Positions 61,256-64,000 of a stretch of 64,000 nt of DNA are shown piece after piece. Each line of letters opens with the position of its first letter. Position 1 is the first letter of the stretch. Under the pieces are notes generated by a model. It saw nothing but the letters and a program-made list of their open reading frames with translations. It was not told the DNA's origin and searched no databases. This stretch comes from Nocardioides kribbensis (GTDB lineage: Bacteria; Actinomycetota; Actinomycetes; Propionibacteriales; Nocardioidaceae). The stretch covers positions 124,001-188,000 of the forward strand of contig NZ_JADCLL010000005.1 of assembly GCF_015070375.1 (NCBI RefSeq), given 5' to 3'. A program made the translations under genes and the position numbers.

Positions 61256-64000
61256 ATGGGTAACTTCGACTTCGTCCGTCAGACGGTGCCGTCACTGCAT
61301 GACGACTGCGCCAGGGCTGAGTCGTACCTGTCGTCGGATCCGCGCTCGGCGTGTTTCTACAGCCGCCGCGTGGTCGAGGAGCTCGTCGGCTACCTCTACG
61401 ACGTCCTCTCCCTGCCCATCCCCTACCGCGACGACCTCGCCGCGAAAATCAACGACGCCGCCTTCAAGGCCAAGGTGCCGCAGGGCATCACGCAGAAGCT
61501 GACCGCGATCCGTCGCATCGCCAACACCGCCGTCCACGAGAACCGGCAGATCCGGCCTGACGTGTCGCTCGCGGTGCTGCGCGAACTGTTCCACGTCGTC
61601 GTGTGGACTTCGTACCACCACTCGCCACAGCCGAGCGTGGTGCCGCTGCAAGCGCAGTTCGACCCGGCCCTCGCTGCGAAGGCCGCTCCCCTCTCTCGCG
61701 AGGAGGTCGCTCGCCTCGCGGCTCGGTTCAAGGAGCAGGACGAAGCACACGCGCGCGCATTGGCCGAGAAGGACGAGCGGCTCACCGCACATGAGGCCGA
61801 GATCGCCGTTCTGAAGGCGCAAATCGCAGCAGCCCAGGCAGCGGCGGCGCCGGACACCCGCGACTACGACGAGGCAGCCGCACGCGACTTGTTCATCGAC
61901 GTCCTGCTGCACGAAGCCGGGTGGGCCCTGGATCAGGAGCGCGACCGCGAGTACCCCGTCACCGGCATGCCCAACGCAGAGGGCAAGGGCTTCGTCGACT
62001 ACGTCCTGTGGGGTGCCGATGGTCTGCCACTCGCGGTGGTCGAGGCCAAGCGCACCGCCAAGTCGCCGGAGGTGGGTCAACAACAAGCCAAGCTGTACGC
62101 CGACTGCTTAGAGAAGCAGTTCGGCCGCCGCCCGGTGATCTTCTACACCAACGGCTACGAGCACCGGATCTGGGACGACGCCGGCGGCTACCCGCCGCGC
62201 GAGACGCAAGGCTTCTACACCCGTGACGAGCTGGAGCTGCTGATCCAGCGCCGCCAGACCAACCTCGCATTGTCGTCTGCGCAGGCGAACACCGACATCG
62301 CCGGTCGGCCGTACCAGGTGCGGGCCATCAAGGCCGTGGGCGATGCGTTCGACCGCAAGCAGCGCGAGGCCCTCCTCGTCATGGCAACCGGCTCGGGCAA
62401 GACCCGCACCACGATCGCGCTCGTCGATCTGTTGCAGAAGGCGAACTGGGTCAAGCGGGTGCTCTTCCTCGCCGACAGAACCGCCCTGGTCAACCAGGCC
62501 GCGAATGCGTTCAAGCAACACCTGCCTGGCTCGACGACGGTCAACCTCGTGACCGAGAAGGCGGTCGAAGGACGCGTCTACGTCTCGACGTACCCAACGA
62601 TGATGAACCTCATCAACGAGATCGACGACGGCACTCGCCGCTTCGGGCCGGGCTACTTTGACCTCATCGTGATCGACGAGGCCCACCGCTCCGTTTACGC
62701 CAAGTACGGCGCGATCTTCGATTACTTCGACTCACTTCTCATAGGCCTCACCGCGACACCCAAGGACGAGGTCGACCACAACACCTACCGCTTGTTCCAC
62801 CTCGAAGACGGCATACCCACTGACAACTACTCCCTCGACGAAGCAGTCGAAGCGGGCTACCTCGTGCCGCCGAAGGGCATCAGCGTCGGCACCCAGTTCC
62901 TGCGCTCCGGCATCAAGTACGACGAGCTCACCGAAGAAGAGAAGGACGAGTGGGACGTCCTCGACTGGGGCGAAGACGGGCCCCCCGACGAGGTCGGGGC
63001 CGAAGAGCTCAACCGGTTCCTGTTCAACGAAGACACCGTCGACAAGGTCCTCGAAACCCTGATGATGCAGGGCTACAAGGTCACCAGCGGCGATCGGCTG
63101 GGCAAGACGATCATCTTCGCCAAGAGCCAGAAGCATGCCGAGTTCATCGAGAAGCGGTTCAACCTCGCCTACCCCGAGCTCGCCGGGCGCTTCGCCCGCG
63201 TCATCACCCACGGCACGCCGTACGCCCAGTCGCTGATCGACGACTTCTCGATCAAGGACAAGGCGCCGCACATCGCCATCAGCATCGACATGCTCGACAC
63301 CGGCATCGACGTGCCCGAGGTCGTCAACCTCGTCTTCTTCAAGATGGTCCGCTCGAAGAGCAAGTTCTGGCAGATGATCGGCCGCGGCACCCGGCTCTGC
63401 CCCGACCTGTTCGCGCCCGGCGAGGACAAGAACGACTTCCTCGTCTTCGACTTCTGCGGCAACCTCGACTACTTCAGCCAGGACCTCCCCGGCTCACAGG
63501 GCCAGATCCAGAAGTCGCTCTCCCAGCGGCTGTTCGAGGCCCGGCTCGGCCTGGTGACGGCGCTCAGCGAGGACGAACCCGACCTGCGGGCCTCGACCGC
63601 TGCGACCCTTCACGAGGTCGTCGCCGGCATGAACCTCGACAACTTCGTTGTGCGGCCGCACCGTAGGGCAGTCGAGAAGTTCGGCGCCGCCGACGCCTGG
63701 CAGGCACTGAAGCCGGAGGACTCCGAAGACCTGCTCGGGCTCGCCGGATTGCCGTCCTCGGTCCGCGACGACGACGAGGACGCCAAGCGCTTCGACCTGC
63801 TCATCCTGCGCCGCCAGCTCGCCCAGCTCGACGGGGACGCTGTCCTGGCCGAACGCTTGCGTGAAACGGCGCAGCGGATCGCTGGCGCGCTGCTCGGGAA
63901 GACGACCATCCCCAGCGTCGCCGAGCAGGCCGTCCTGCTGGAGTCGGTCGCTGGCGACGGGTGGTGGATCGACGTCACCCTCCCCATGCTCGAACTCGCC
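61256..64000 (+). CDS. hsdR: Type I restriction endonuclease subunit R, 3' partial
   Basis: The frame stays open to the window end; 915 residues are visible, so the C-terminus is missing. The start ATG 61256 is 9 nt after the nuclease gene. An N-terminal DUF4145-like helical domain (ACFYSRRVVEELVGYLYDVL) and a coiled coil (about 155-200) precede the HsdR_N nuclease domain with ADGLPLAVVEAKRTAK (PD-(D/E)XK). The helicase motor has Walker A MATGSGKTRT, the DEAH motif VIDEAHRSVYAKYG, LTATPKDEVD, IFAKSQKHAEF and MIGRGTRLCPD. The EcoEI_R_C-like end begins near residue 760. It translocates and cuts unmethylated DNA with HsdM/HsdS. Confidence 0.94.
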   Translation, partial: MGNFDFVRQTVPSLHDDCARAESYLSSDPRSACFYSRRVVEELVGYLYDVLSLPIPYRDDLAAKINDAAFKAKVPQGITQKLTAIRRIANTAVHENRQIRPDVSLAVLRELFHVVVWTSYHHSPQPSVVPLQAQFDPALAAKAAPLSREEVARLAARFKEQDEAHARALAEKDERLTAHEAEIAVLKAQIAAAQAAAAPDTRDYDEAAARDLFIDVLLHEAGWALDQERDREYPVTGMPNAEGKGFVDYVLWGADGLPLAVVEAKRTAKSPEVGQQQAKLYADCLEKQFGRRPVIFYTNGYEHRIWDDAGGYPPRETQGFYTRDELELLIQRRQTNLALSSAQANTDIAGRPYQVRAIKAVGDAFDRKQREALLVMATGSGKTRTTIALVDLLQKANWVKRVLFLADRTALVNQAANAFKQHLPGSTTVNLVTEKAVEGRVYVSTYPTMMNLINEIDDGTRRFGPGYFDLIVIDEAHRSVYAKYGAIFDYFDSLLIGLTATPKDEVDHNTYRLFHLEDGIPTDNYSLDEAVEAGYLVPPKGISVGTQFLRSGIKYDELTEEEKDEWDVLDWGEDGPPDEVGAEELNRFLFNEDTVDKVLETLMMQGYKVTSGDRLGKTIIFAKSQKHAEFIEKRFNLAYPELAGRFARVITHGTPYAQSLIDDFSIKDKAPHIAISIDMLDTGIDVPEVVNLVFFKMVRSKSKFWQMIGRGTRLCPDLFAPGEDKNDFLVFDFCGNLDYFSQDLPGSQGQIQKSLSQRLFEARLGLVTALSEDEPDLRASTAATLHEVVAGMNLDNFVVRPHRRAVEKFGAADAWQALKPEDSEDLLGLAGLPSSVRDDDEDAKRFDLLILRRQLAQLDGDAVLAERLRETAQRIAGALLGKTTIPSVAEQAVLLESVAGDGWWIDVTLPMLELA

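Noticed and set aside
43850..64000. tRNA gene as integration target for the two recombinases
   Set aside because: No cloverleaf or T-loop consensus was found by eye in the island; a covariance-model scan would be needed to exclude one.
1..64000. CRISPR array
   Set aside because: No evenly spaced direct repeats of 25-40 bp were seen. The repeats present are dispersed hairpins or short promoter-like motifs.

Overview
This is high-GC actinobacterial chromosome. Codons end almost always in G or C, GTG and TTG starts are common, and many mRNAs look leaderless (TANNNT about 6-7 nt before the start codon). The order sucB - TIGR01777 epimerase - lipB - lipA - DUF4191 - RDD protein - glnA matches the Mycobacterium tuberculosis Rv2215-Rv2220 neighbourhood. 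Gene content suggests Nocardioidaceae (Nocardioides-like), but this is inference without a database search.

Positions 1-43,800 are core genome. In order they hold a GH15 trehalase/glucoamylase-like enzyme (5' truncated), a secreted ExeM/NucH-type nuclease and a secreted 5'-nucleotidase, rimO-pgsA, and a tripartite tricarboxylate transporter operon (tctC-tctB-tctA-uspA) divergent from a CitA/DpiB-like two-component system. Next come ftsK with a RodZ-like fusion protein, dapA, an LLM-class oxidoreductase and an orphan GAF histidine kinase. An overlapping minus-strand folate operon (gcvT-small protein-phzF-thyA-folA) follows, then pepA, lpd, sucB, lipB, an ABC exporter pair, lipA, a lipoprotein, an RDD protein and glnA. 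glnA has a textbook four-half-site GlnR operator. A hairpin repeat of about 48 bp lies in three intergenic regions of this part and was not seen in the island.

From about 43,850 to the end the DNA is accessory. GC and codon use are lower and mixed, intergenic gaps are long, and there are two tyrosine recombinases (47.2-48.1 kb and 56.0-57.2 kb, the second with an excisionase). The cargo looks defensive or regulatory: an EEP nuclease, a YaeQ protein, a nucleotidyltransferase/PD-(D/E)XK fusion, a divergent sigma-70-like factor with two tiny basic proteins and two matching promoter-like elements, a PIN toxin-like gene coupled to an ImmA/IrrE-like protein that has lost its HExxH motif, and a CBS-HEPN fusion. 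The window ends in a type I restriction system, hsdM-hsdS-(PD-(D/E)XK nuclease)-hsdR, with hsdR cut by the window edge.

The best candidates for something undescribed are (i) the sigma-like/small-protein module at 49.57-50.97 kb, (ii) the CBS-HEPN fusion at 54.2 kb, (iii) the nucleotidyltransferase-nuclease fusion at 48.3 kb, and (iv) the PIN/degenerate-ImmA pair at 51.4-53.0 kb. Several island genes carry apparent single-base frameshifts, two of them at G/C homopolymers. Assembly error should therefore be excluded before interpreting them as decay or phase variation.
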